A DNA stretch of 49,647 bases, from contig JAUVCN010000004.1 in assembly GCA_030595715.1 (NCBI GenBank), positions 1 to 49,647 on the forward strand. The letters are read 5' to 3'. A model generated the notes under the pieces. That model made no database searches, was not told the DNA's origin, and was given only the letters and a program-made list of their open reading frames with translations. This DNA comes from Thermoplasmatales archaeon (GTDB taxonomy: Archaea; Thermoplasmatota; Penumbrarchaeia; Penumbrarchaeales; Penumbrarchaeaceae). Positions within the stretch are counted from its first letter, which is position 1; every line of letters begins with the position of its first letter. Positions 19,301 to 27,114 of this stretch are shown here, piece after piece. The position numbers were made by a program, and so were the translations under genes.

Positions 19301-19559
19301 ATATGTCATCTGCCAGATTAACGATGACCCCGGGAGATATTGTCAGTGTGGACCCTTCGGTGATCGTTAGATTTCCCTCAATGATCACCGGTGAATCAGA
19401 GGTGGACCACGTGACATCACCATTGATCTCCCCTTCTGACAAGGTAATTGCTTCTACCCTCTCACTTGAACCAATAAGGACCAAGGCTGACATCAAGAAC
19501 ATTAACAATACTGACAAAGGAGCCAGTCTTCTGGCTCCCGAAAGATACGATCCACTCAT
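16350..19559 (-). CDS. Surface protein: beta-helix, FN3, SbsA-type Ig and calcium repeats, with cytoplasmic zinc ribbon
   Basis: The product has 1069 residues. A signal peptide (about 1-37, ending ERVEA) precedes a right-handed beta-helix-like start (GNLTITEGSTLTISPGV, GILDHCTI). FN3-like domains follow (about 295-510, for example VNLTVTGKGAHHINIKWEF), then Ig-like domains and an SbsA-type Ig domain (about 730-820). Next come thrombospondin-3-like calcium loops (DSDSDGIPDVYE, DEDGDGLTNVEEYNTGSDP, DPDGDGYTNLEEFRANTDP; about 822-915). A membrane helix (about 927-951) leads to a cytoplasmic zinc ribbon (CPSCGATLEDGLDYCPECG, 985-1003) and an acidic tail. GAGGTG precedes the ATG by six bases. It probably acts as a cell-surface adhesion or scaffold protein; no enzymatic domain was seen. 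Confidence 0.8.
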   Translation of the reverse strand: MSGSYLSGARRLAPLSVLLMFLMSALVLIGSSERVEAITLSEGEINGDVTWSTSDSPVIIEGNLTITEGSTLTISPGVIVNLADDIWMEVKGNLTAIGTGPSPVQFTGSGSNGFDRINITAGGIGILDHCTITANEGVGAIGSGSTLRLYNSTVVSSTGVFAYSGSEVWAINCSLSAQYNVDVSGGTLHEGNWFNFKAVRDIDGTPYMGAELKISATKPGTSDWDVYDSKAGDPTTGVDGRLPPIAVEEYLHSGSRSNARVNFTLKMTAENNRWSEAINDPPLHMGADIDLLWEMDFTPPETPVNLTVTGKGAHHINIKWEFNGNASEVKFFIINYKKWWESESEWDTEEPGPSSRDWNISSEIPANAVEGLLEELEYDIKLSCIDGSNNPSDVVGPIRVKTLDQTSPEVPVDISIEGRGGDWAEVQWNRSSSADVIGYEFFLRNEMGPSVFHSFVNSTLGVGEKTQTYNLTGLTNETAYRLVMRSVDDSEIPNYSNLTDELIFGTLDITPPVAPTLEIVFDDPSQFVEGSGYYNGTQIALRGNVEGENRSFIDVFVDDELYVNPNPDLPRPATFEGHFFFFMELGQGVHDIKVRSVDPGNNEGAFSDVESIQIDLSEPTIGLELPEDKMIETDNDWIMILPANASDDVGVHSAVWTITGPDGTEEITGDTLEHMFDEGNYTVLLTVYDLSGNHDSVLFKIRSRVPDDTVPVATVLQPTTYIDLDHAPVFIIQFSELVIWSQLEASVVDDPFSDGTIDLIATIDEENRTVEYLLTKALSGGKNYTFTINYIEDLRGNLGPTLGFSFRTIDDDRVDSDSDGIPDVYEVQKTFLSPSDPTDASEDEDGDGLTNVEEYNTGSDPELKDSDGDEMTDGWEVDNGFHPLDRSDALQDPDGDGYTNLEEFRANTDPLDAKDKPTPADGGGDPTMILLIVAAVIVLIVIIAVTLIILKKRSQEEKEQDVIEEAQETTETTWSEQEEANKGECPSCGATLEDGLDYCPECGANIPLEDGLDSGSLDIQEDDVMDEGSEVVEGQIEHTDIPGPEEVDDDLSYPPEADEGIEMNEPPSL

Positions 19560-19659
19560 GCAAACACCTCATTTCCGACGAAGCCAAGCTTCGATGCTGG
19601 TGACCATTACGGACCATGTGACTATCTAAAACTTTTGCCAGGGAATATCAAAGGAACTC

Positions 19660-19860
19660 TCAGGTCCTGGTCCACACCCATCCTTTCTTTACTTTATCCA
19701 TTCGCCCTCGGACGAGTCCCTTGCCCTTCATTCTCATCAGATGCTTGACAGCTCCATCCGGGCAGGAATCTCCTTTCCTGGTGAACTCCTTTTCGATCTC
19801 TGATGTTGTGAGCTCACCCATTTCATCGAGCATCTCAAGTATCTTCTCTTCTTCGCTCAT
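19660..19860 (-). CDS. Small winged-helix DNA-binding protein
   Basis: Sixty-six residues: MSEEEKILEMLDEMGELTTS is helix 1-2 of a winged helix, then EIEKEFTRKG and DGAVKHLMRMKGKGLVRGRM form the recognition helix and wing, ending WVWTRT. This is the size and layout of minimal archaeal wHTH regulators. Its ATG overlaps the stop of the symporter gene (ATGA, 19857-19860), so it is translated with the transporter and may control the operon, perhaps in response to amino acids. That role is inference from position. Confidence 0.7.
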   Translation of the reverse strand: MSEEEKILEMLDEMGELTTSEIEKEFTRKGDSCPDGAVKHLMRMKGKGLVRGRMDKVKKGWVWTRT

Positions 19861-21449
19861 GTTTGCATCTCCTCTGGGACATCGATCCGAACCTCGTTGG
19901 AGATCATCGGGACCTCGTATGGAGAATCCTCTTTTTCTATGTCCTCATCGATCGTGGAATCGGGATCGAAATCCTCATCAACGAGTTTGTCCTCGACCTT
20001 CCTGCTCAAATAGATCAGGCCAACGATGGCAATGGTCCATTGGGCCATCATTATAAGGAATCCAATGATCCCTCCCTTCCACCATTCATCCACTGGTGCG
20101 GTGATCGTCTGGAAGATGAACCAGATGGACATCAGTATCAATTCAATGGGTATGACGAACTTGAAGATGATATCAAACGCTTTTCCTATTTTCATATCCG
20201 CATATGATGAATTGATGAAGTTCACCCTGAACCTGGTGATGCCGTATTTCCAGACGAGGAAGTAGATGAATGCACCCGAAACGACCAGTCCCATTCCCCA
20301 GACGAAATCCTGATTATCAAGGAAAACAGGTATATCTGCCCCAGGGGCCGGTAATAGGATCAAGGAAGATGGAAGACCAAGTAATACCATTCCTGCGGTC
20401 AGGACCAAAATGGCCTTCTTTCTGGTCCAACCAATATCAACGAAGTTCTTGACCGCGTTCTCATATGTTGCGATCATGGATGTAAGAGCGGCAAACGCCA
20501 TCGCGGAGAAGAATGCGATCGCCACATATCTTCCCCCTATCATCTGTCCGAATAGCTGGGGGAGATATATGAATGTCAGACCCGAGCCACCGGCTTCGAC
20601 CGCTGTCTCGGCTTCTGCCATTGTCCCGGACATCGCGAACACCGTTGCAAAGATCATGATACCTGCAACAAGGGCGATAGTGGTATCACCAAGCCCTGTC
20701 AATGCCGTGTTGAGGGTGGTATCATCCTTTCGCCTGGTATACGCCCCATATGTGATGGCCATTCCCATTCCTGCACTGCAGGACCAGGCCGATTGGGCCA
20801 ATGCTGCGATCCATGTCTTGCCGTTGAAGAGACTGTCCGCCTGAGGTGTGAAGATATAGGCCACCCCCCTCATTGCACCCGGCAAGGTCAATGCCCATAT
20901 CATGGAGAACAGTAAAAGAACAAAAAGGGTTGGGATCAATATCTTGTTGACCTTTTCCACACCTTTTTCAATGCCCCTGTATACGACAAATGCAGATATC
21001 GCTATCGCAAGGATCTGGAAGAAAACGATCGATCCAGGGGAATTGAGGAAGGATTCCCATGCTCCCTCGGCATTCGAGAATGATACCGTTCCCGACATGG
21101 ATCCCCATGCATACCTCAATGTCCATCCCATTACAACAGCATAGTAGAAGCCTATTGCCGTTGATATCCAGGCCATCCAGGCACCCATCCAGGCCTTGTT
21201 CTTTCCCAGGATCGATGCGAAGGAACCCATTGTCCCCTTTCTTGTCTTCTTTCCCAGGTTGAACTCGACAAGAAGAATGGGGATCGACCAGGTGAAGAGA
21301 AAAATGATGTAGGGGATCATGAATGAACCGCCGCCGTTGTCGGCGACCTCCTTCGGGAACCTCCAGATGTTCCCTGTGCCAATGGCTGCGCCCAATGCAG
21401 CCATGAGCAGTCCCCATTTACTGGTGAATAAACCCCCGCCCTTGGTCAT
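19857..21449 (-). CDS. Sodium-dependent amino-acid symporter of the NSS (LeuT/SNF) family
   Basis: The 530-residue protein has about twelve hydrophobic helices. The family's first-helix signature is clear: WGLLMAALGAAIGTGNIWRF followed by PKEVADNGGGSF, which forms part of the sodium and substrate site. Helix 6 contains AWSCSAGMGMAITYGAY, matching the unwound LeuT segment. NSS proteins import amino acids or related amines with sodium. The tail is acidic (DEDFDPDSTIDEDIEKED). The ATG at 21449 lies 1 bp after the end of the M14 carboxypeptidase gene, so uptake is co-expressed with an exported exopeptidase. The actual amino acid carried is unknown. Confidence 0.92.
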   Translation of the reverse strand: MTKGGGLFTSKWGLLMAALGAAIGTGNIWRFPKEVADNGGGSFMIPYIIFLFTWSIPILLVEFNLGKKTRKGTMGSFASILGKNKAWMGAWMAWISTAIGFYYAVVMGWTLRYAWGSMSGTVSFSNAEGAWESFLNSPGSIVFFQILAIAISAFVVYRGIEKGVEKVNKILIPTLFVLLLFSMIWALTLPGAMRGVAYIFTPQADSLFNGKTWIAALAQSAWSCSAGMGMAITYGAYTRRKDDTTLNTALTGLGDTTIALVAGIMIFATVFAMSGTMAEAETAVEAGGSGLTFIYLPQLFGQMIGGRYVAIAFFSAMAFAALTSMIATYENAVKNFVDIGWTRKKAILVLTAGMVLLGLPSSLILLPAPGADIPVFLDNQDFVWGMGLVVSGAFIYFLVWKYGITRFRVNFINSSYADMKIGKAFDIIFKFVIPIELILMSIWFIFQTITAPVDEWWKGGIIGFLIMMAQWTIAIVGLIYLSRKVEDKLVDEDFDPDSTIDEDIEKEDSPYEVPMISNEVRIDVPEEMQT

Positions 21450-21450
21450 A

Positions 21451-23157
21451 TCAACCCTCCATCTTCCTCTGGGATCTGATGGATTTTGTCAGTCCCAGGG
21501 TAAATCCTCCCCATGCAATACCCAATGTAAAAAGCATCACTATCATGGTATCGAAACCGAAATAGAGTGAAAAGATAGAATCCCTTTTCATTTCGAATGT
21601 GATCAGAGAATAGGGCGCATAGGCAGGTTCTGTGAACACGTTCCCGTTTCCATCTATCATCTCTATGTACAATTCCAGTTTCCCCTCGTCCATCTCAATG
21701 GGGACAATGCCTGTCAGGTTACCGTTATCGAGGATATCAAGAGGGGTTCTCTTCCATGGGCCATTTTCCCATCTGTAGACTATGCTGAACGAATCATCAT
21801 CCCATGGGATGGGATAACCCTCATCTGTGAATCCGAACTCCACCCTCATATTATTTCCAGCTCTCCATACCCTGGTGGAATTCTCATCCGTCCTCAGATA
21901 TGATTTGTACCTGTTATCGGCTGAATAGATGAGGTATTTGGCAGGTTCTATGTTCGTTCTCGTATGTTCAAGTATCTCCTCTGCAGGGATAGTATGTCTC
22001 TTACCGATCTCGAACGTATAACTGAATGTACCATATTGTGAATAGAACCAGTCATCGAATTCTCCCGTGACCGGGTATAGCTCATATCCCTGCATGGGTC
22101 TGTATCCGTTCATCTCGGCCATTCTCGTTCCGAGCTGTTCAAGGTCGGGGCCGTCGGGGGGAGCCTCGCTCTCGAAACCCCACGGCCAGAGGATCAGCTC
22201 GGAATATGAGTGATATGTTATGGAAACAGGGAATTCGACGGAATCCCCGAGTTCTCTGATCGCCTGTGTTTCCCGGGTGGAGAAACCACCTGCAGGGTCC
22301 TCATCGACCTCTCCATCTCCATCGTTGTCTATGCCATCCCATGGATCCTCGTCCACTCCTTCATCCGGACCAGGTAGTATGCCATTCCTGATATCCACCT
22401 GGATGATGGCATCCCCATCGTCATCCACATTATCCGGAGGTCCTCTGTAGGTCCCTCCGTTGGCGATCACGATATTGGATCCGCCAAGTTCATGCCACAT
22501 CCATCCATAGTTCCTGTTAATGTCGGTCCCATAGGATGATGGGACCAGGTCGGGTTCAATGAAGTTTCCGGGAGCCTTGTCGTAGATATAATTTGGTTCT
22601 CTGTTCTTCCGCCAGCCCCTGTCGGTCTCGTGGGCATACTGTGTTCCGTCAGCGTTCAACATGGGGACTATGTAGATCTCCCTGTTATCCATAAGGTATG
22701 TGGCGGCAGTTCCATTGTCACATCCATGGCCGTAGAATTCCAGAAGATAGGTAAGAACGTAAAGTGCCGTCTCGTAGGATATCCATTCATTGCCATGATG
22801 GGCTCCCACAAGCAATGCATTGGGTTCCGAGCCAGGGTTTCCATCGTCGATCGTCCTGACATTATCCGACAGTTTGGCACACCAGATCTCCCTGCCCTCA
22901 TAGGTCCTCCCGATGGAGAAGAGGTACATCAGATCAGGGAACCTCTGTTCAAGGTTCTTTAGGTAAGAGGTCATGGTGTTATAATCGAAATACTCCGTGA
23001 AGTTGGACTCGAATGAGGGAGGGGTGTAGCTGTCCTCCTCCTGGCTTATGGTGATCCCTGTCACATTGGGAGAGAAAAGTGACATCGATGAGACCATTAC
23101 CACTGAAACGATGATCATCGTCCAGGTCCCTGGACCAGGGCCCTTTTTGGAGCGCAT
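21451..23157 (-). CDS. Exported M14-family zinc carboxypeptidase with C-terminal membrane anchor
   Basis: The track ORF is 570 residues from GTG 23163; I favour ATG 23157 (568 residues) because a TATA-like ATATAT at 23182-23186 lies about 27 bases upstream, as expected for a leaderless transcript. In track numbering, zinc ligands are visible as HxxE in GAHHGNEW (H123, E126) and as H318 in ITYHSYSE; R217 in DINRNYG and E385 in SYTFEIGKRH fit substrate binding and the catalytic base. An Asp-rich insert (DDDGD, DNDGDGEVDEDP; about 245-290) looks like a calcium-binding loop. A signal peptide is present (about 14-36), and a C-terminal helix (FDTMIVMLFTLGIAWGGFTL) would hold it on the outer face of the membrane. 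It should cut C-terminal residues from external peptides, feeding the adjacent symporter. Confidence 0.9.
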   Translation of the reverse strand: MRSKKGPGPGTWTMIIVSVVMVSSMSLFSPNVTGITISQEEDSYTPPSFESNFTEYFDYNTMTSYLKNLEQRFPDLMYLFSIGRTYEGREIWCAKLSDNVRTIDDGNPGSEPNALLVGAHHGNEWISYETALYVLTYLLEFYGHGCDNGTAATYLMDNREIYIVPMLNADGTQYAHETDRGWRKNREPNYIYDKAPGNFIEPDLVPSSYGTDINRNYGWMWHELGGSNIVIANGGTYRGPPDNVDDDGDAIIQVDIRNGILPGPDEGVDEDPWDGIDNDGDGEVDEDPAGGFSTRETQAIRELGDSVEFPVSITYHSYSELILWPWGFESEAPPDGPDLEQLGTRMAEMNGYRPMQGYELYPVTGEFDDWFYSQYGTFSYTFEIGKRHTIPAEEILEHTRTNIEPAKYLIYSADNRYKSYLRTDENSTRVWRAGNNMRVEFGFTDEGYPIPWDDDSFSIVYRWENGPWKRTPLDILDNGNLTGIVPIEMDEGKLELYIEMIDGNGNVFTEPAYAPYSLITFEMKRDSIFSLYFGFDTMIVMLFTLGIAWGGFTLGLTKSIRSQRKMEG

Positions 23158-23181
23158 TACCACGTGTATGGGTATTGTTGA

Positions 23182-23186
23182 TATAT
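23182..23186 (-). promoter_or_regulatory. TATA-like box for the leaderless M14-symporter-wHTH operon
   Basis: On the minus strand AACGATATAT lies about 27 bases before ATG 23157, which would make the ATG the first transcribed codon. No Shine-Dalgarno sequence is present there, which agrees with leaderless translation. Confidence 0.4.
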
Positions 23187-23402
23187 CGTTTTTGGCCTAT
23201 CACTGCATATCTATTTCAAAGGATCATTTTCACATTCGAGGGTTCCACCGCCCCGTCCTGATACGATCGAATGATGGTCCTTTTAATACTGCAATACCGC
23301 TCTTTGAGATCTGCAGTGGAAATGGTCCCCAAGGTTGTTATATCACGTCTTATATCCTCCTTTTGACCCGAGTTAGGGTGGGTCTTTTTAGGAGTTTCCA
23401 CC

Positions 23403-25139
23403 ATGAGAGATTGGCTGGAAAAGAATACCCGGGGCAGCCTTAGTGCTGAGGGGATATTCAGGGTGGAAGGGTCCGCATCGGTTCCTTCCAGTTCCACAAA
23501 AAGGGGACATGAGGATATGCATCTGCCTTCGATTGGCATAGATAGAGGTATCTTTATTCCGACCTCTCCAAAGAAGATAGATCCCCTTTTCATACCCGAA
23601 CTTCTGGAATGTAAAGATGTAAACATATTCTGTGATGTGATGGTCAAGCATCTGGGAGATATGATGGACTTTGACATCGGAACACTGAAATGGCGTCCTC
23701 TTGACCTTAACAACGAAGAGGGTTCCTTGGAATATCCGGAAGAGGATCTTCCGGAACAGCTGGAATTCACAAAAAGAACGAACCTGGTTATCGGAAAAGC
23801 CTCGATCTATCCCGATGAGGAGATGGTATCGGACGATTCTCCCTCGTTCATCGATGATTATTCCGGATCCTTCAGAGCGAAATCTGCCTTTGGTGACCCG
23901 ATAATGATCAATCTCAGGTCCGCAATATTCGTCCCACTTAGATATCAGGGGGAACTGATCGGGAGATTATCTCTCTATTCGTCGAGCATGAAGAGATCAT
24001 CCGATGACCTCAAGGACCTGCTTTCTCCATTATGGCCGACCATTGGTTGCGCTCTTGGGAGAATTCTCGAGCATCATTCCATGAATATCGAAAATGATCG
24101 AACCAGGGATCTACTGGATAGCACAGATGATATTCTCATTATCTGGAGGAACCGGGGTGATGTCTGGGAAGTGGACTGCAATCGAAAGGCCGAAGAACTG
24201 ATCGATATGCGAGAGGTATCGCCAGATCTAATGGACGGTCCATTCTTTGTCCCCCGTGGAAAGGAGAGGGAGAGGGCATCGATCGCCTGGGATTCCACAT
24301 ACCGGTCCGGCGAGTCCCATCAGCTGGACCTGGAACTTATCGATAGGTCGGGTGAGCCCAGGTCCTTCCTCTGCAAGTTCAAGCCGTTGATCAATGAGGG
24401 TACGGTCGAAGGGATAAGGATGACCGGTGTGGAAATGGAGACACTTGAAAGTGGGATGAGAGGTCTCGAATCAGCCAATAGAACGTACAGACTGCTCCTC
24501 TCTGTATTATCTCATGACCTGTTGAATCCACTTTCCGCAATTAGCGGATACAACGAGCTTCAGGAATATGCGGATGAGAAGAAGAAGATGGTATACATCA
24601 ACAAGATCTCGAGCCTTACTAGGAGGATGTCCGAGACCATATCCATGGTTAAGACATTCTCACAACTCCAAGAGGGCAAACTATCATCGGATCTGGAGAG
24701 TATCGATCTCAGCAAGATGGTGTCTACCTGTATAGAGATGCTTTATCCAAAGACCGAAGACCACAATATCATATTCGAATCCGCTGACACTTCCTTCAAG
24801 ATCAAGGGACACGGATTCCTGCAGCAGGTGATCTTGAACCTTCTGGACAATTCTATGAAATACTGTGAAAAAGGGGCGGAGATCCATATCGGGCTGGGAT
24901 CCACTGTAAGTGGGATCACCCTCTCGGTCCAGGATAACGGGCATGGAGTTCCTGATAGATACAAAAGATCTATATTCGAGAGGTTCACGAGAGGGGAAAG
25001 ATCCACAGGGATCATGGGATCGGGGCTGGGCCTTGCCATCTCGAAGGGGATCGTTGACCTGCACAACGGAGATATCTGGGTGGAGGATAACCCGGATGGA
25101 GGCTCCATTTTCAGGGTATTCCTTCCATGGGAACCTTGA
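23403..25139 (+). CDS. Soluble sensor histidine kinase with GAF-like and PAS-like domains
   Basis: The 578-residue protein has no membrane helix. A GAF-like region (about 65-220, with FVPLRYQGELIGRLSLYS) is followed by a PAS-like region (about 235-345, IWRNRGDVWEVDCNRKAEEL). The dimerisation/phosphoacceptor helix is LLSVLSHDLLNPLSAISGY with His371. The ATPase domain shows the N box LDNSMKY, G1 DNGHGVPD, F box FERFTRG and G2 GSGLGLAISKGIV. It should autophosphorylate on His371 in response to an internal signal. No response regulator gene adjoins it. AGGAG precedes ATG 23403 and CTTTTAATA near 23281 is a plausible TATA box. The stop is 2 bp from the convergent MBL gene. Confidence 0.88.
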   Translation: MRDWLEKNTRGSLSAEGIFRVEGSASVPSSSTKRGHEDMHLPSIGIDRGIFIPTSPKKIDPLFIPELLECKDVNIFCDVMVKHLGDMMDFDIGTLKWRPLDLNNEEGSLEYPEEDLPEQLEFTKRTNLVIGKASIYPDEEMVSDDSPSFIDDYSGSFRAKSAFGDPIMINLRSAIFVPLRYQGELIGRLSLYSSSMKRSSDDLKDLLSPLWPTIGCALGRILEHHSMNIENDRTRDLLDSTDDILIIWRNRGDVWEVDCNRKAEELIDMREVSPDLMDGPFFVPRGKERERASIAWDSTYRSGESHQLDLELIDRSGEPRSFLCKFKPLINEGTVEGIRMTGVEMETLESGMRGLESANRTYRLLLSVLSHDLLNPLSAISGYNELQEYADEKKKMVYINKISSLTRRMSETISMVKTFSQLQEGKLSSDLESIDLSKMVSTCIEMLYPKTEDHNIIFESADTSFKIKGHGFLQQVILNLLDNSMKYCEKGAEIHIGLGSTVSGITLSVQDNGHGVPDRYKRSIFERFTRGERSTGIMGSGLGLAISKGIVDLHNGDIWVEDNPDGGSIFRVFLPWEP

Positions 25140-25141
25140 TC

Positions 25142-25933
25142 CTACGGGCAGGTCTCCCGGATCTTGTTGAAAGATGGTCCCGTGAAATGAACATGCCAAT
25201 GTTCCAATGAGCTGCTGCCCAGTTCACATGATCCATTGATGTCCAGATGGACATCTTCGTGGCCTTCCGGCGTCCGGGCGAATGTTGTCTCCACGATGCC
25301 AAGGTCCGCGCCCTTGAAGAACGGTTCAAGGGATCGAGCTTCACCAGTATCCCCGGAATAGACCACTCTATCATTTCCAAATGAGATAGAATATGCCATG
25401 GCCGGTACTTTATTTCCCACCGCTCCCGGTCGCGAGTTCCTGTGCATCACCGGAACGCTCTTGAACAACCACCCATCGATGCTCATCTCTGTCTCATCTT
25501 CGACAGGGATCAGTTCTATGTCGAATGGGCATTTCTCCCAGAGCGTGGACAGGAAGTGATCCACCAATCCTTCTATGGGGGATGAACCCTTCGGGTAGAT
25601 TATCCTGATCGGTCTGGACCTCTGCATCAGATGGAGAAAGTTCAACAGGTTCAAGAGCCCGGAATAATGGTCGTAATGCGGATGGGATATCACTATGGCC
25701 TGGAGGGATTCTACCTGTTTTTTTGTATCGATCTCTTCATTTGGCAGGTTCCTTTGAAGTTCGATCAAGTCCCTGGTGCACCCATCACCCGCTTCCATTA
25801 TTATCCGGCCGATGGGCATATCTAAGAACATGGATGTTGAGATCCCTGCGACCGAATAGAAAGTGGAGACCCTGATCGAACTTCCATTCCAGGTCCTCAG
25901 TTCCGGGCCCGGTGGAAGGAGTTCTGAAGGCAT
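25142..25933 (-). CDS. MBL-fold (RNase Z-like) metallohydrolase
   Basis: The 263-residue protein carries the metallo-beta-lactamase-fold metal motif HPHYDH (H84, H86, D88, H89) after a VSTFYSVAGISTSMFLDM core strand. Later ligands fit MHRNSRPG, VYSGDTGE and the His residues near LEHWHVHFTG. The arrangement resembles RNase Z and other hydrolases of that clan, but the substrate could be RNA, a phosphodiester or a thioester. No clear ribosome site precedes ATG 25933; the gap to the upstream gene is 38 bp, so it is probably the last gene of the minus-strand run that starts with the glycosyltransferase. Confidence 0.8.
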   Translation of the reverse strand: MPSELLPPGPELRTWNGSSIRVSTFYSVAGISTSMFLDMPIGRIIMEAGDGCTRDLIELQRNLPNEEIDTKKQVESLQAIVISHPHYDHYSGLLNLLNFLHLMQRSRPIRIIYPKGSSPIEGLVDHFLSTLWEKCPFDIELIPVEDETEMSIDGWLFKSVPVMHRNSRPGAVGNKVPAMAYSISFGNDRVVYSGDTGEARSLEPFFKGADLGIVETTFARTPEGHEDVHLDINGSCELGSSSLEHWHVHFTGPSFNKIRETCP

Positions 25934-25971
25934 GTGTTCCGGAAGGAAAGGGTGAATGATATGATTTTGGA

Positions 25972-27081
25972 TTATCTGAACATGGGATATGGCCTTCCTT
26001 CCTTCTTTCTTCTTGCAATGTTCTTCCTGGTCCTCTTGCGTTTTCTCCGGGGCATGATCAGATCAATGATGAATTGGGCGACCTTCCGATTGATCGAGGA
26101 CCTTTTCAAAGCATTTGCCTTGATGGCGGAATCGACCAATCCTTCCCCTTTTTCGGTCCTGATATAGGGCATTCCGAAGGTAATGTCCGACAGGTCATTG
26201 GAATAATCCGGACACATCATACATCTCGGCCAGACATCGACCTTGTTGATCTGAGCGAGGTATCTGTTGAGAGACATCTCCTTTTCAACGACATTCCCAT
26301 CTTTCTTTGTGACCTTGAAATGGATCCTGGTGCCGGAGACCTTCCATGCCCTGAGATCCAGTATGTCCTCCTGTTCAACGTCCGTGAGTTTCTCAATTAT
26401 CCTCTTCCAATTCTCTTCACTCAGGTTGGATGCTCCGCAATTGAGGCCTATCACATATTCGATCTTCCCTGTAAGGTGGACCGTTCCCGGATGCAATTCC
26501 ATGTTCCTGAACGCATGGACCTGACATGGAAGTGCCACGATGGCCGCCTTCCGGATCGAATCATCCTTGTACAAATCCTTCAATTCGGATAGGACAGGTG
26601 AGAATAGATATTTCGAGGAGGCATATCCAAGGACCTCCTTTCTGGTCCGTGCGATCCCGGCTGAACCGATCGAAAGGTTCCCTGGGCCGGCCCAATCTGT
26701 CAACAGTGCAGCATCGATGGACCCTGCTTCCAATGCATGGATCAGGATAGCCGAGACCCTGCCTCCGAAGTAACCCTTCTTGAAGATATCGATATCATAG
26801 GCTGAAAGGTCCAACTTCTTACGGTATATTCCCAGAGGGGAACCCAGTGGTTTCTTTCTGGTAGATCCGAACAATCTCCCCTCGTGGGAAGATAGGTCAA
26901 CACCGCCCCCGGGACAGATCGTGACACAATTTCCACAGCCGATACATTCGCCCGTCAGGACCATGCCGATGTTCGTGAACGATATCGCGTCCACCGGGCA
27001 GGAAGCTGCACAACCTCCACATCTGGTACAGAGTCCTGTGTCGATGATGTTCTTTTTCAGATCGATGAAGCTGTTTGCCAT
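25972..27081 (-). CDS. FrhB/FdhB/FpoF-type flavoprotein with two [4Fe-4S] ferredoxin motifs
   Basis: The 369-residue protein starts with two four-cysteine cluster motifs, CTRCGGCAASCP and CIGCGNCVTICP (about residues 18-60). The rest matches the coenzyme F420 hydrogenase/dehydrogenase beta-subunit domain, including VALPCQVHAFRNM, VIGLNCG and a C-terminal cysteine block MCPDYSNDLSDITFGMPY. Family members move electrons between F420H2 (or another deazaflavin or flavin substrate) and iron-sulfur partners. No hydrogenase, Fpo or formate dehydrogenase partner is nearby, so the redox partner is unknown. AGGGTGG precedes the ATG by a few bases. The C-terminus is strongly basic (PRRKRKRTRKNIARRKK). 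Confidence 0.88.
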   Translation of the reverse strand: MANSFIDLKKNIIDTGLCTRCGGCAASCPVDAISFTNIGMVLTGECIGCGNCVTICPGGGVDLSSHEGRLFGSTRKKPLGSPLGIYRKKLDLSAYDIDIFKKGYFGGRVSAILIHALEAGSIDAALLTDWAGPGNLSIGSAGIARTRKEVLGYASSKYLFSPVLSELKDLYKDDSIRKAAIVALPCQVHAFRNMELHPGTVHLTGKIEYVIGLNCGASNLSEENWKRIIEKLTDVEQEDILDLRAWKVSGTRIHFKVTKKDGNVVEKEMSLNRYLAQINKVDVWPRCMMCPDYSNDLSDITFGMPYIRTEKGEGLVDSAIKANALKRSSINRKVAQFIIDLIMPRRKRKRTRKNIARRKKEGRPYPMFR

Positions 27082-27114
27082 TCTTCCACCCTGTTGAAAG
27101 ACCGTTCTCCCGTG

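Noticed and set aside
19582-19602. Hairpin CGAAGC-CAA-GCTTCG upstream of the beta-helix protein gene
   Set aside because: Short stem, no T-tract and no clear position relative to promoter or ribosome site; treated as chance.
23216-23770. Minus-strand 184-aa ORF in the divergent promoter region
   Set aside because: It overlaps the histidine kinase N-terminus and the promoters; the histidine kinase frame is well supported throughout.
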